Shown: positions 1 through 5,261 of the stretch, in pieces
Layout: every line of letters starts with the position of its first letter
Position numbering within the stretch: position 1 is the first letter of the stretch
Assembly: GCF_039812505.1 (NCBI RefSeq)
Contig: NZ_JBDIAQ010000181.1
Span: forward strand, 1-6,161
Length of the DNA: 6,161 nt
Direction of reading: 5' to 3'
Origin: Intrasporangium_A sp039812505
GTDB taxonomy: Bacteria > Actinomycetota > Actinomycetes > Actinomycetales > Dermatophilaceae
The notes under the pieces: generated by a model
The model's database searches: none
What the model was told of the DNA's origin: nothing
What the model saw: only the letters and a program-made list of their open reading frames with translations
Made by a program: the position numbers and the translations under genes

Positions 1-1
1 C

Positions 2-481
2 TTCGCCGCGGGCCCGGCACGCAGCCCGGCCGCGCACCGGATCCTCGGACGGCTCGAGGACGTCGGCCTGGGCTACCTCACGCTGGGGCAGCCGCTGACG
101 ACCCTCTCCGGAGGTGAGCGGCAGCGGCTGCGGCTGGCGGCGCAGATGGGGGAGCGGGGCGAGGCCTACGTGCTCGACGAACCGACCAGCGGCCTGCACC
201 TCGCCGACGTTCAGCACCTGCTCGCCCTGCTGGACCGGCTCGTCGACTCGGGCCGGTCCGTCATCGTCATCGAGCACCACCTGGCCGTGGTGGCGCACGC
301 CGACTGGGTCATCGACCTGGGCCCGGGAGCCGGCCACGACGGCGGCCGGGTCGTCTTCGAGGGCACCCCGGCAGACCTGGTGGCAGACGGGTCGACGTTG
401 ACCGGCAGGTACCTGGCCGCGTACGTCGGCTCAGACCCGTCAGCGGGGTCAGGACGAGGTGCGCCCGTAGAACAGCTGTGA
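2..481 (+). CDS. UvrA-family ABC ATPase, C-terminal part (5' end outside window)
   Basis: This is the last 159 residues of a UvrA-type ABC ATPase, read in the frame that is open from base 2. Visible motifs are the ABC signature LSGGERQRLRLA (fragment residues 35-46), Walker B with the following glutamate VLDEPTSGLH (57-66), and the H-loop in VIEHHLAVV (His92). These are followed by the UvrA-typical end ADWVIDLGPGAGHDGGRVVFEGTP. UvrA proteins recognise damaged DNA in nucleotide excision repair. The wording of this tail (IEHH rather than IEHN, HLADVQHLLALLDRLVDSG) resembles the shorter actinobacterial UvrA-like paralogs, some of which are linked to resistance to DNA-binding drugs, more than housekeeping uvrA. 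That distinction is an inference, since the domains that would settle it lie outside the window. The stop is TGA at 479-481. The last 11 codons overlap the convergent oxygenase gene. Confidence 0.9.
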   Translation, partial: FAAGPARSPAAHRILGRLEDVGLGYLTLGQPLTTLSGGERQRLRLAAQMGERGEAYVLDEPTSGLHLADVQHLLALLDRLVDSGRSVIVIEHHLAVVAHADWVIDLGPGAGHDGGRVVFEGTPADLVADGSTLTGRYLAAYVGSDPSAGSGRGAPVEQL

Positions 482-1264
482 GGTCAGGTCGTTCAGGCGC
501 ATGTCGGGCACCTCGCCGTAGGTGAGCACCGAGTTGACCCGCGGCGTCCTGCCCTGCACCGGGGTCACCCAGTGCAACGCGTTGTGGCCGTGGAAGAAGG
601 CGAGCGAGCCGGGGGCGCTGGGCAGCACCTTCAGCGCGGACGGGTCGCCGTCGAGGACCCGCCGGACGCCCTCGTAGTTCGGGTCGTCGGCGGTGCGCAG
701 GCCCGGCACGTAGACGAACTCGCCGCCGCGCTCGGCCGGCTGGTACATCACCGTCACCGAGAACTCGCTGCGGTCGAAGTGCCAGCCCAGCTCGTCACCC
801 GGCTCGAAGGTGGTGACCTGCAGCGCGTCCAACGGATCCGCGCTGCGGTAGAGCACGGGCTTGTCCAGCACCCGTCGGATGAACTCGGTCAGCTCGTCGG
901 ACTCGTAGAGCCGGCGCAGCGGGGCGTCCGCCGGGAGGTAGTCGTAGGCGATGCCGTGCTTGGCCGAACGAACCAGCCGGGCCCGCGGGTCACCGTCCGG
1001 GACTCCCTCGGCGGGCGGCTCGAAGTAGACGGTGTGCCTCTGGTCGGACTTCCAGGCCTTGCCCGAGAGCTGGTGGGCGAGTTGCACCATCGCCGCGACG
1101 GCGCCCGGGGTGATGAAGCCGGGGAGGTTGCACACGCCCTCCTCGGCGAGCTGCCGCCGGCACCGCTCGACGAGGTCGACGCCGTGCCGGCCGTCGAGGT
1201 CGTGGATGGGGTAGCGCTGGAGGTCGACGACGTCGGCAAAGGCGGGGGCGGTGGGCACACCCAC
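449..1264 (-). CDS. 2-oxoglutarate/Fe(II)-dependent oxygenase (ArpA / HalD-BesD-like, HxD form)
   Basis: A 271-residue cytoplasmic protein of the non-haem iron, 2-oxoglutarate-dependent oxygenase fold. With the GTG at 1264 as residue 1, the facial triad is read as His162-x-Asp164 in GDELGWHFD and His231 in NALHWVTPV. Arg242 in GRTPRVNSVLTY is the likely 2-oxoglutarate carboxylate anchor, 11 residues after the distal His. The general pattern (GWHFDRSEFSVTV, GGEFVYVPGLR, PGSLAFFHGH, and an end at QLFYGRTSS) resembles the ArpA and HalD/BesD group. In true halogenases of that group the Asp is replaced by Gly or Ala; here it is Asp, so hydroxylation of a small substrate, possibly a free amino acid, is the better guess. 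The substrate is unknown. The start was chosen because AGGAGG lies 5 nt upstream; a second GTG two codons later has an 11-nt spacing. The gene lies 98 bp downstream of the hydrolase on the same strand and overlaps the convergent UvrA-like gene. Confidence 0.87.
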   Translation of the reverse strand: MGVPTAPAFADVVDLQRYPIHDLDGRHGVDLVERCRRQLAEEGVCNLPGFITPGAVAAMVQLAHQLSGKAWKSDQRHTVYFEPPAEGVPDGDPRARLVRSAKHGIAYDYLPADAPLRRLYESDELTEFIRRVLDKPVLYRSADPLDALQVTTFEPGDELGWHFDRSEFSVTVMYQPAERGGEFVYVPGLRTADDPNYEGVRRVLDGDPSALKVLPSAPGSLAFFHGHNALHWVTPVQGRTPRVNSVLTYGEVPDMRLNDLTSQLFYGRTSS

Positions 1265-1269
1265 GGCAA

Positions 1270-1275
1270 CCTCCT
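1270..1275 (-). promoter_or_regulatory. Shine-Dalgarno site fixing the oxygenase start
   Basis: A perfect AGGAGG on the minus strand sits 5 nt before the GTG at 1262-1264. It argues against the longer in-frame reading that reaches 1558, whose extra 98 residues are Arg/Pro/Ala-rich shadow sequence running back through the hydrolase gene. Confidence 0.75.
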
Positions 1276-1279
1276 GGTT

Positions 1280-1314
1280 CTGGTCGGGTCGGGTCCCGGC
1301 GGCTGGTCGGGTCC
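1280..1314. repeat. Direct repeat in the oxygenase leader (CTGGTCGGGTC x2)
   Basis: CTGGTCGGGTC occurs at 1280-1290 and again at 1303-1313, a 23-bp period or about two helical turns. An extra GGGTC follows the first copy (1291-1295) and another lies at 1341-1345. The copies end just upstream of the oxygenase ribosome binding site. They could be a protein-binding array or simple GC-rich drift; the sequence alone cannot decide. Confidence 0.45.
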
Positions 1315-1330
1315 GCGCGGCTCGCGACCG

Positions 1331-1345
1331 GACCCGGGCCGGGTC
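1331..1345. repeat. 15-bp palindrome between hydrolase and oxygenase genes
   Basis: GACCCGG-G-CCGGGTC is a perfect 7-bp inverted repeat around one base. It lies 17 bp after the hydrolase TAG stop and next to a -10-like box (1350-1355). It may be an operator overlapping the oxygenase transcription start, or a GC-rich hairpin ending hydrolase transcription. No T-run follows on the minus strand, so a classical intrinsic terminator is unlikely. Confidence 0.4.
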
Positions 1346-1349
1346 CCGC

Positions 1350-1355
1350 AGTGTA
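1350..1355 (-). promoter_or_regulatory. Possible -10 box for the oxygenase gene
   Basis: TACACT on the minus strand fits the actinobacterial TANNNT -10 pattern and lies about 85 bp upstream of the oxygenase start. No convincing -35 hexamer is seen at normal spacing, so this is a weak call. If real, transcription would start near 1343, inside the palindrome at 1331-1345. Confidence 0.25.
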
Positions 1356-1362
1356 TCGAGGG

Positions 1363-3156
1363 CTACCCGCGCGGGGTGGAACCCGGCAGGGGCGGCACCA
1401 CCGGCGGCAGCGGCCGCGACGGGGCCGACCGGCGCAGGCCGGGCCGCGGCTCCCCCTCGAGTGGGTCGGTGAACGGCTGCTCGTCGCCGTAGCAGCGCGT
1501 CCCACGGGCCGGGACGGCCACCCGGAGCAGGTAGGCGTCGACCGCGTCGGTGACGCACCCGGAGGTGCCGTATGCCGTGTGCCCCCAGCTGTCGCTGCTC
1601 AGCAGCCGGCTGTTCGGCAGGAGCGCGGCGGCCGACACGGCACCGTCATAGTTCGTGGCGGGGTCCCAGTAGTTGCCCACCACGAGCACCGGCCGCGCGG
1701 TCTGCCGCGTGAACGGGCCGCGGTACGAGTCCGCGTCCCGCACCGTCCACGTCGAAGAAGCGCAGGGCGCCGAGGCCCAGGTCCACATCGGGCCGAAGCC
1801 GGGGGCCGTCCGGTCGGCGAGGGCGGCATACCCCTGCCAGGCGGCGGCGAGGCGTGGGTTGCGGCTGTCGGTGCACGCGACCGTCTGGAACGTCTCGAGA
1901 CTGTTGTCGTAGGGGAACCCCCAGCCCGCGCGAGCGCCCGTCGCGCGCAGCGTGGGCCTGGTCGGGCTCTGCTCGGGGAACACCTGCGCGAGCCGGCGCT
2001 GCAGGGACCTCGCCGCGCCCTCCTTCTGGGCGGGCTGGGACTGCTCCGACAGCAGGGTCCAGGCGAAGGTCAGGTCCATGTCGATGAAGCTGCTGCCGGA
2101 GGGAGAGTAGAGGTCGCTGAGCAGCATGGCGATCAGGTTCTGGTAGGTGAGCGTGTACCACACCTCGCCGGTGTCCGGGTCGGTCACCGTGAGCGGCGCC
2201 TCCTTCAACGCCGCGATGATGCGGTCGTACAGCTGCGTCGGGTCCCCGTACCGGGCCAGCTCGCAGTAGTCCGGACCAGCAGTGCCGCAGCGGCGCAGGA
2301 TCTCCCGCAACGCCTTGGCGGCGCCCTCGCCGGACCTGATCCGCTGGGTCTGGGGGAGCGCGGTGTTCCCGGTGCCGGCCCACCCGATCGGGTCGAGCAC
2401 GCCGTCGATCGCGATGGCGCGCACCCGGTCCGGGAACAGGTTGGCGTAGACCTGCCCCAGGTAGGTGCCGTAGGAGAAGCCGAGGTAGGTCAGGGTGCGG
2501 TCGCCCAGCGTCCGGCGCAGCACGTCCATGTCGCGGGCCACCTGCGCGGTCGACATGTGCGCCGTCAGCGGGCGTCCCGTGCTCGAGCAGGCCTGACCGA
2601 ACTTCCTTGAGGAGGCGACGTATCCGCGCGTCTCTGCCTTCGTGTAGGGGAACGGGACGTCCATCCCGGAAAGCGCCTCGGCCTGCGCGGCGAAGTTGCG
2701 CCAACACCGCACGTTGTCGCTGAAGTTGACGCCGCGCGGGTCGACGCCCACGATGTCGAACCGTGCGAGCAGGTCGGGGCTCAGGAAGTCGGGCGCGGAG
2801 GCGGCGAACTGGACGCCGGAGCCGCCGGGCCCACCGGGGTTCAGGAAGAGCGAGCCGACCCGGCGCTTCGGGTCCGCGGCGCGGATCCGGAACAGCGCCA
2901 CCTCGGTCTGGGCGCCGCGCGGGCGGTCGTAGTCCACCGGCAGCCGCACGGTGCCGCACTGCGCGCGGGGCGTGACGATGCTGCAGTCGAACCAGTCGAT
3001 CCGAGGCTTGGTCACCGAGTCGACGCGCCTGGCCTCGGTCGCACTCGTGCGGTCGGTGCCCGTCTTCGCCTGGCTCGGGGCCGCCGGCGCGACCACCGCG
3101 ACGGCCATCGCGACTGCCACTGCCAACACGCTGCCCAGACCTCGTCGAACCGACAC
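1363..3156 (-). CDS. Secreted alpha/beta hydrolase, tripeptidyl aminopeptidase (TAP)-like
   Basis: A 597-residue exported hydrolase of the Streptomyces tripeptidyl-aminopeptidase type (peptidase family S33, with a TAP-like C-terminal domain). Residues 1-30 are a Sec-type signal peptide: Arg4-Arg5, a hydrophobic Ala/Val stretch from about 7 to 27, and likely cleavage after SQA30. There is no lipobox cysteine. The mature start shows the family's WFDCSIVTPRAQCGTVRLPVDY (55-76). The oxyanion-hole loop is LNPGGPGGSG (105-114), followed by FDIVGVDPRGV (133-143). The nucleophile elbow is GFSYGT with Ser228, and the acid and base are Asp498 in GNYWDP and His526 in WGHTAYG. Several cysteines could form disulfides, as expected outside the cell. 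The family removes N-terminal tripeptides or related groups from extracellular substrates; the exact substrate is unknown. A Pro/Arg-rich tail follows residue 563. The GTG start is chosen because AGGGGGG lies 7 nt upstream and the signal peptide begins there. The stop is TAG at 1363-1365. Confidence 0.92.
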   Translation of the reverse strand: MSVRRGLGSVLAVAVAMAVAVVAPAAPSQAKTGTDRTSATEARRVDSVTKPRIDWFDCSIVTPRAQCGTVRLPVDYDRPRGAQTEVALFRIRAADPKRRVGSLFLNPGGPGGSGVQFAASAPDFLSPDLLARFDIVGVDPRGVNFSDNVRCWRNFAAQAEALSGMDVPFPYTKAETRGYVASSRKFGQACSSTGRPLTAHMSTAQVARDMDVLRRTLGDRTLTYLGFSYGTYLGQVYANLFPDRVRAIAIDGVLDPIGWAGTGNTALPQTQRIRSGEGAAKALREILRRCGTAGPDYCELARYGDPTQLYDRIIAALKEAPLTVTDPDTGEVWYTLTYQNLIAMLLSDLYSPSGSSFIDMDLTFAWTLLSEQSQPAQKEGAARSLQRRLAQVFPEQSPTRPTLRATGARAGWGFPYDNSLETFQTVACTDSRNPRLAAAWQGYAALADRTAPGFGPMWTWASAPCASSTWTVRDADSYRGPFTRQTARPVLVVGNYWDPATNYDGAVSAAALLPNSRLLSSDSWGHTAYGTSGCVTDAVDAYLLRVAVPARGTRCYGDEQPFTDPLEGEPRPGLRRSAPSRPLPPVVPPLPGSTPRG

Positions 3157-3163
3157 GACAGTT

Positions 3164-3170
3164 CCCCCCT
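3164..3170 (-). promoter_or_regulatory. Shine-Dalgarno site of the hydrolase gene
   Basis: AGGGGGG on the minus strand ends 7 nt before the GTG at 3154-3156. Together with the signal peptide starting at that GTG, it rejects a much longer in-frame extension that reaches 3621. Confidence 0.6.
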
Positions 3171-3217
3171 TGTCTCGGCACCGCCTCGGCGCGGCGGTCG
3201 CCTGTGTGGTGGGGCAC

Positions 3218-3246
3218 ATCCTGCTGGGTGCCCGACCGGCGCGCAA
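3218..3246 (-). promoter_or_regulatory. Candidate promoter of the hydrolase gene
   Basis: On the minus strand TTGCGC (3241-3246) and CAGGAT (3218-3223) are separated by 17 bp, close to a housekeeping actinobacterial promoter (TTGNNN, then a TAGGAT-like box). This predicts a leader of about 55 nt before the GTG. The -10 lacks the usual first T, so the call is tentative. Confidence 0.3.
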
Positions 3247-3317
3247 CTCGAAGACGAGGGTGCGTGGGCCGCGCTGTCGGTGCCTGCCGCCCGGTGGGGC
3301 CCGCGCCGCGACCGACT

Positions 3318-3329
3318 GGTTCGCGAACC
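3318..3329. repeat. Perfect 12-bp palindrome upstream of the hydrolase
   Basis: GGTTCGCGAACC is a perfect dyad in the stretch between the hydrolase promoter candidate and the plus-strand promoter at 3358-3387. Its place between two divergent promoters suits an operator for an unseen regulator, but short CG-rich palindromes also arise by chance in such DNA. Confidence 0.35.
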
Positions 3330-3357
3330 GATCGGGCGAACGCTCGCGGGCAGCCGG

Positions 3358-3387
3358 TTGGTCACGCATGTCCATGCTGCGTACCCT
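3358..3387 (+). promoter_or_regulatory. Candidate promoter for a leaderless transcript
   Basis: TTGGTC (3358-3363), an 18-bp spacer and TACCCT (3382-3387) form a -35/-10 pair. The -10 fits TANNNT and ends 6 bp before an ATG at 3394, which is the usual geometry of leaderless actinobacterial transcripts, where the A of ATG is +1. It points away from the hydrolase, into the mobile-element remnant. Confidence 0.4.
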
Positions 3388-3393
3388 GCCGCC

Positions 3394-3450
3394 ATGCCCA
3401 CGGTGAGCATCGGGCTCACAAACGGCTCTTGCCATCACGATCCGAAGCAG
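3394..3450 (+). pseudogene. Possible 5' stub of a truncated gene divergent from the hydrolase
   Basis: From the ATG at 3394 the frame reads MPTVSIGLTNGSCHHDPKQ and then runs into the antisense of the transposase remnant, where no meaningful protein follows. With the leaderless-type promoter just before it, this looks like the first 18-20 codons of a gene whose remainder was replaced when mobile DNA entered. I do not recognise the family. The end point is approximate and set by where similarity to the transposase seems to begin. Confidence 0.3.
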
Positions 3451-3863
3451 GTAGGTCGAGGTCGCAGCATCCGCAGCGAGACGTCCCGGCCCCGCGACGC
3501 CAGCTGCGCCACCTTCGCGACCTCCCGCTGGCGCAGCGTCGTGACCGACACGTCGAAGTTCGGGCCCTCCCCGGTGGACAGACACCCGTCGACCACCTCG
3601 GCGAGCTGCTCGGCCCACCACACCGCCGCGTCCTGCACCGCCTGGGGGAGGGCGTCGAACTCCGGGGTGCGGACCAGCGGGCGCCGCTGCTGCCCACCGA
3701 GCACCGCGAAGTCCGGCGCACCCAGCAGGGTCGGCCGCGACACGACCCGGTCCGATACCCCCGTGCTCGACAGGTCGACGTGATCGTCACACACACCCAG
3801 CACCCGCCAGTCCCGGTCCTCGAACCGGACCGTGTCCCGGACGCGAACCGCCTTGACGCTCAT
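3435..3863 (-). pseudogene. Truncated Mu/TniA-type DDE transposase, N-terminal remnant
   Basis: The frame starting at ATG 3861-3863 encodes 142 residues. MSVKAVRVRDTVRFEDRDWRV, then a segment with TLLGAPDFAVLGG and TTLRQREVAKVAQLASRGRDVSLRM, matches the small beta-rich start and first helix of the HTH in large actinobacterial transposases with a Mu-type C-terminal domain. Those proteins run to several hundred residues, with an HTH, an rve integrase core (D,D,E) and a Mu C-terminal domain. All of these are missing here: after about residue 132 (near 3468) the sequence diverges and stops at 3435. The catalytic core is absent, so the product cannot transpose DNA. The ribosome binding site before the ATG is weak. 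It is the left-most piece of the mobile-gene cluster and ends next to the hydrolase upstream region. The family assignment rests on remembered pattern. Confidence 0.65.
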
Positions 3864-3940
3864 CGTGACTCGCCGGCCGAAATCGGGTTCTTCCGGCATC
3901 GGTGTGGGTGAGGTTCGGCTCTGACCCTGATCTTTCAGCC

Positions 3941-3955
3941 GGCCTCGTTGAGGCC
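3941..3955. repeat. Short hairpin GGCCTC-GTT-GAGGCC
   Basis: A 6-bp perfect inverted repeat with a 3-base loop in the 182-bp gap between the transposase remnant and the resolvase fragment. GAGGCCTC at 3950-3957 is itself a perfect 8-bp palindrome. No T-run follows on the minus strand; a modest TCGATTT follows on the plus strand. It may be a weak terminator or part of an element end. Confidence 0.35.
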
Positions 3956-3981
3956 TCGATTTGTGACGCCCGGGAGTCGGG

Positions 3982-4011
3982 GGGGTTGGTAACGGTGCTG
4001 TCACCAACCCC
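3982..4011. repeat. Inverted repeat / hairpin downstream of the resolvase fragment
   Basis: GGGGTTGGT (3982-3990) and ACCAACCCC (4003-4011) are perfect 9-bp arms around 12 bases. A further A-T and C-G pair inside are possible with one mismatch. It lies 35 bp past the resolvase stop (minus strand), so it could end that transcript, though no U-tract follows. It also lies about 120 bp upstream of the transposase remnant start, where an element end would be expected. Confidence 0.45.
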
Positions 4012-4045
4012 AATGGAGGGGGGTCCGTGTCCTCGAATGTCTGGC

Positions 4046-4507
4046 TCAGGTCCCTGTTGAGGACTGCGCCCGCTTGATCGTGCGATGCACCGTCGAGCGG
4101 GCCACCCCGAACAGCTCGCCGAGTTCGGCGGTGGTGTGCTCGCCAGCATTGTGCAGCTTCACCAGGTGTGCTTCTTGTTTTGGTTTCAGTTTCGGCTGCT
4201 TGCCATGCAGTCGACCCTTGGCCTTGGCGACCTTCATGCCTTCTCTCGTCCTCAACCTGATCAGGTCGGCCTCAAACTCGGCGACCATCGCCAGGACGTT
4301 GAACAGCAACCTGCCCACAGGGTCGGTCGGGTCATGGACAGACCCGCCGAGGCTCAACTTCACGTCACGAGCCGTCAGTTCATCAACGATGTCGCGTGCA
4401 TCCGCCAAGGAGCGGGCCAGCCGGTCGAGCTTGGTGACCACGAGGGTGTCCCCGGCGCGGCACGCCGCCAGCGCCTCACGCAACCCCGGACGGGCACGGT
4501 TAGCTCC
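4046..4507 (-). pseudogene. Tn3-type resolvase/invertase, N-terminally truncated
   Basis: An open frame of 153 residues begins GANRARPGLREAL and ends with a normal C-terminus at TGA 4046-4048. Visible parts are the recombinase core TLVVTKLDRLARS with its catalytic arginines, then SLGGSVHDPTDPVGRLLFNVLAM, the long helix AEFEADLIRLRTREGM, and a C-terminal HTH (TTAELGELFGVARSTVHRTIKRA). Resolvases of this family begin with about 50 more residues holding the YxRVS catalytic serine. These are missing: upstream of base 4507 the frame runs into another recombinase gene. There is no credible start codon with a ribosome binding site; the TTG at 4481-4483 lies inside a conserved segment. Without the serine the fragment should be dead for strand cleavage but keeps its DNA-binding domain. 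The family identity is secure. Confidence 0.85.
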
Positions 4508-5139
4508 AGGGTCCGGTCGCGGATGTACTCGCGTTCCATCCCGGACAGGGCAGCCAGCACCGTGAAGACGATCCCGGAGGGGTCGTGCGATCCCTGCAGC
4601 TCGCCGGTGAGGAACTCCAGCCCGATGTCGCCGACCTTCAGCTGCTCGGCCAGCGCCGCGAGCTCGATGCCCCGGCCGAGCCGCTTGTGCTCGTGCACCA
4701 CGAGCGTGACCGCCACCCCGGAGGCCCGCAGCTCGCCGGCCAGGGCGAGGGCATGCTCGAGCTCGGGACGGCTGGTGGCGCGGGTGGAGATCGTCTCACG
4801 AAAGATCCGGGTGAGGCCGGCGGCCGTGAGCGAATCGAGCTGGGTGTCCAGGGACTGGCGGGCGGTGGAGGCTCGGGCGTATCCGATCCGCACGTGTCCG
4901 CTCGTTGCGGCCCTGCCCGGTGCGGGCCGGGGCAGCTCGACCCAGACCGACCCGGGCTTGCGCAGCGGCGGGGTCGGCACGTTCAGGGCCTTGACCAAGG
5001 AGGGGACGAGCCGGAACCGGGCGGTGTGATACTGGATGGCCACCTTCCCCTTGCCGGTCCGGCACGGAGACCCGGCCGGGGCGGCGCAGGCGGTCATCGG
5101 GCAGTCGCGGGCCTCCACGCGCAAGAAGCCGTCGCTCAC
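4504..5139 (-). pseudogene. Cys/His-cluster serine recombinase, C-terminally truncated
   Basis: From GTG 5137-5139 the frame gives 212 recognisable residues. First comes a cluster DCPMTACAAPAGSPCRTGKGK with Cys13, Cys18, Cys26 and then His38 in YHTAR, a likely zinc-binding DNA-contact module. Next are a linker and a resolvase catalytic domain: VRIGYARAST with the nucleophile Ser91, RIFRETISTR, ELEHALALAGELR, TLVVHEHKRLGRG with catalytic arginines 153 and 156, and SHDPSGIVFTVLAALSGMEREYIRDRTLE ending at Glu212. Actinobacterial relatives continue with about 80-90 residues, including an HTH. Here the sequence switches at 4504-4507 to the resolvase gene in another frame, adding about 42 nonsense residues before a stop at 4375. 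The catalytic domain is intact but the C-terminal DNA-binding part is lost. The start agrees with the family's usual beginning, though the upstream Shine-Dalgarno is weak. The inverted repeats just upstream may be its sites. Confidence 0.82.
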
Positions 5140-5158
5140 CCCGGAACCGTTTCATGAT

Positions 5159-5202
5159 GGTGTTTCACAGGTCCAGGCGTATGCACCGACCTATGAAACA
5201 CC
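5159..5202. repeat. 44-bp imperfect palindrome upstream of recombinase
   Basis: Arms GGTGTTTCACAGGTC (5159-5173) and GACCTATGAAACACC (5188-5202) are 15-bp inverted repeats with one mismatch, around a 14-bp centre. The exact dyad axis falls between T5180 and A5181, so the central dinucleotide is TA within GCGTATGC. A two-fold site with a 2-bp centre immediately upstream of a serine recombinase gene suits a crossover site or a self-regulating operator. A partial extra half-site, GTTTCAT, lies at 5149-5155. The function is inferred. Confidence 0.7.
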
Positions 5203-5235
5203 GAACCCCCCGGGACAGCCCTGGCCAGAGGCGAC

Positions 5236-5261
5236 GTTTCATAGGCGGTCGCCTATGAAAC
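5236..5261. repeat. 26-bp palindrome with two GTTTCATAGG half-sites
   Basis: GTTTCATAGGCG and CGCCTATGAAAC are perfect 12-bp inverted repeats around a 2-bp GT centre. The half-site GTTTCATAGG is the same as in the palindrome at 5159-5202, and the two dyad axes are 68 bp apart. Four copies of one half-site in two differently spaced inverted pairs suggest binding of one dimeric protein, most simply the neighbouring recombinase. Alternatives are subterminal transposase-binding sites of a lost element. Confidence 0.75.

Noticed and set aside
572..1492. Long plus-strand ORF of 306 codons opposite the oxygenase
   Set aside because: It is the antisense shadow of the oxygenase: low complexity, rich in Val/Arg/Gly/Glu, with no motif or ribosome binding site.
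1265..1558. 98-residue N-terminal extension of the oxygenase
   Set aside because: It is Arg/Pro/Ala-rich, overlaps the C-terminus of the hydrolase in another frame, and the AGGAGG at 1270-1275 clearly serves the GTG at 1264.
1351..2610. Long plus-strand ORF of 419 codons opposite the hydrolase
   Set aside because: It lies antisense to a gene with an intact catalytic triad and signal peptide; its Arg/Gly/Val-rich sequence shows no domain.
1646..3217. Minus-strand ORF of 523 codons overlapping the hydrolase in another frame
   Set aside because: Its Arg/Pro/Gly/Ala-rich sequence is a +1 frame shadow; all catalytic motifs are in the other frame.
3157..3621. 155-residue N-terminal extension of the hydrolase
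   Set aside because: It would bury a clear signal peptide inside the protein, crosses promoter-like sequence and the transposase remnant, and has no recognisable content.
4046..4483. An intact 145-residue resolvase starting at TTG 4483
   Set aside because: The TTG encodes a conserved internal Leu (GLREAL), similarity continues upstream to 4507, and the catalytic serine segment is missing.
4085..5029. Plus-strand ORF of 314 codons across the recombinase fragments
   Set aside because: It is antisense to two recognisable recombinase pieces and has no motif of its own.
5149..5261. CRISPR array
   Set aside because: The repeated motif is only 10 bp, alternates in orientation and has unequal spacing; it is a set of inverted protein-binding half-sites and no cas gene is nearby.
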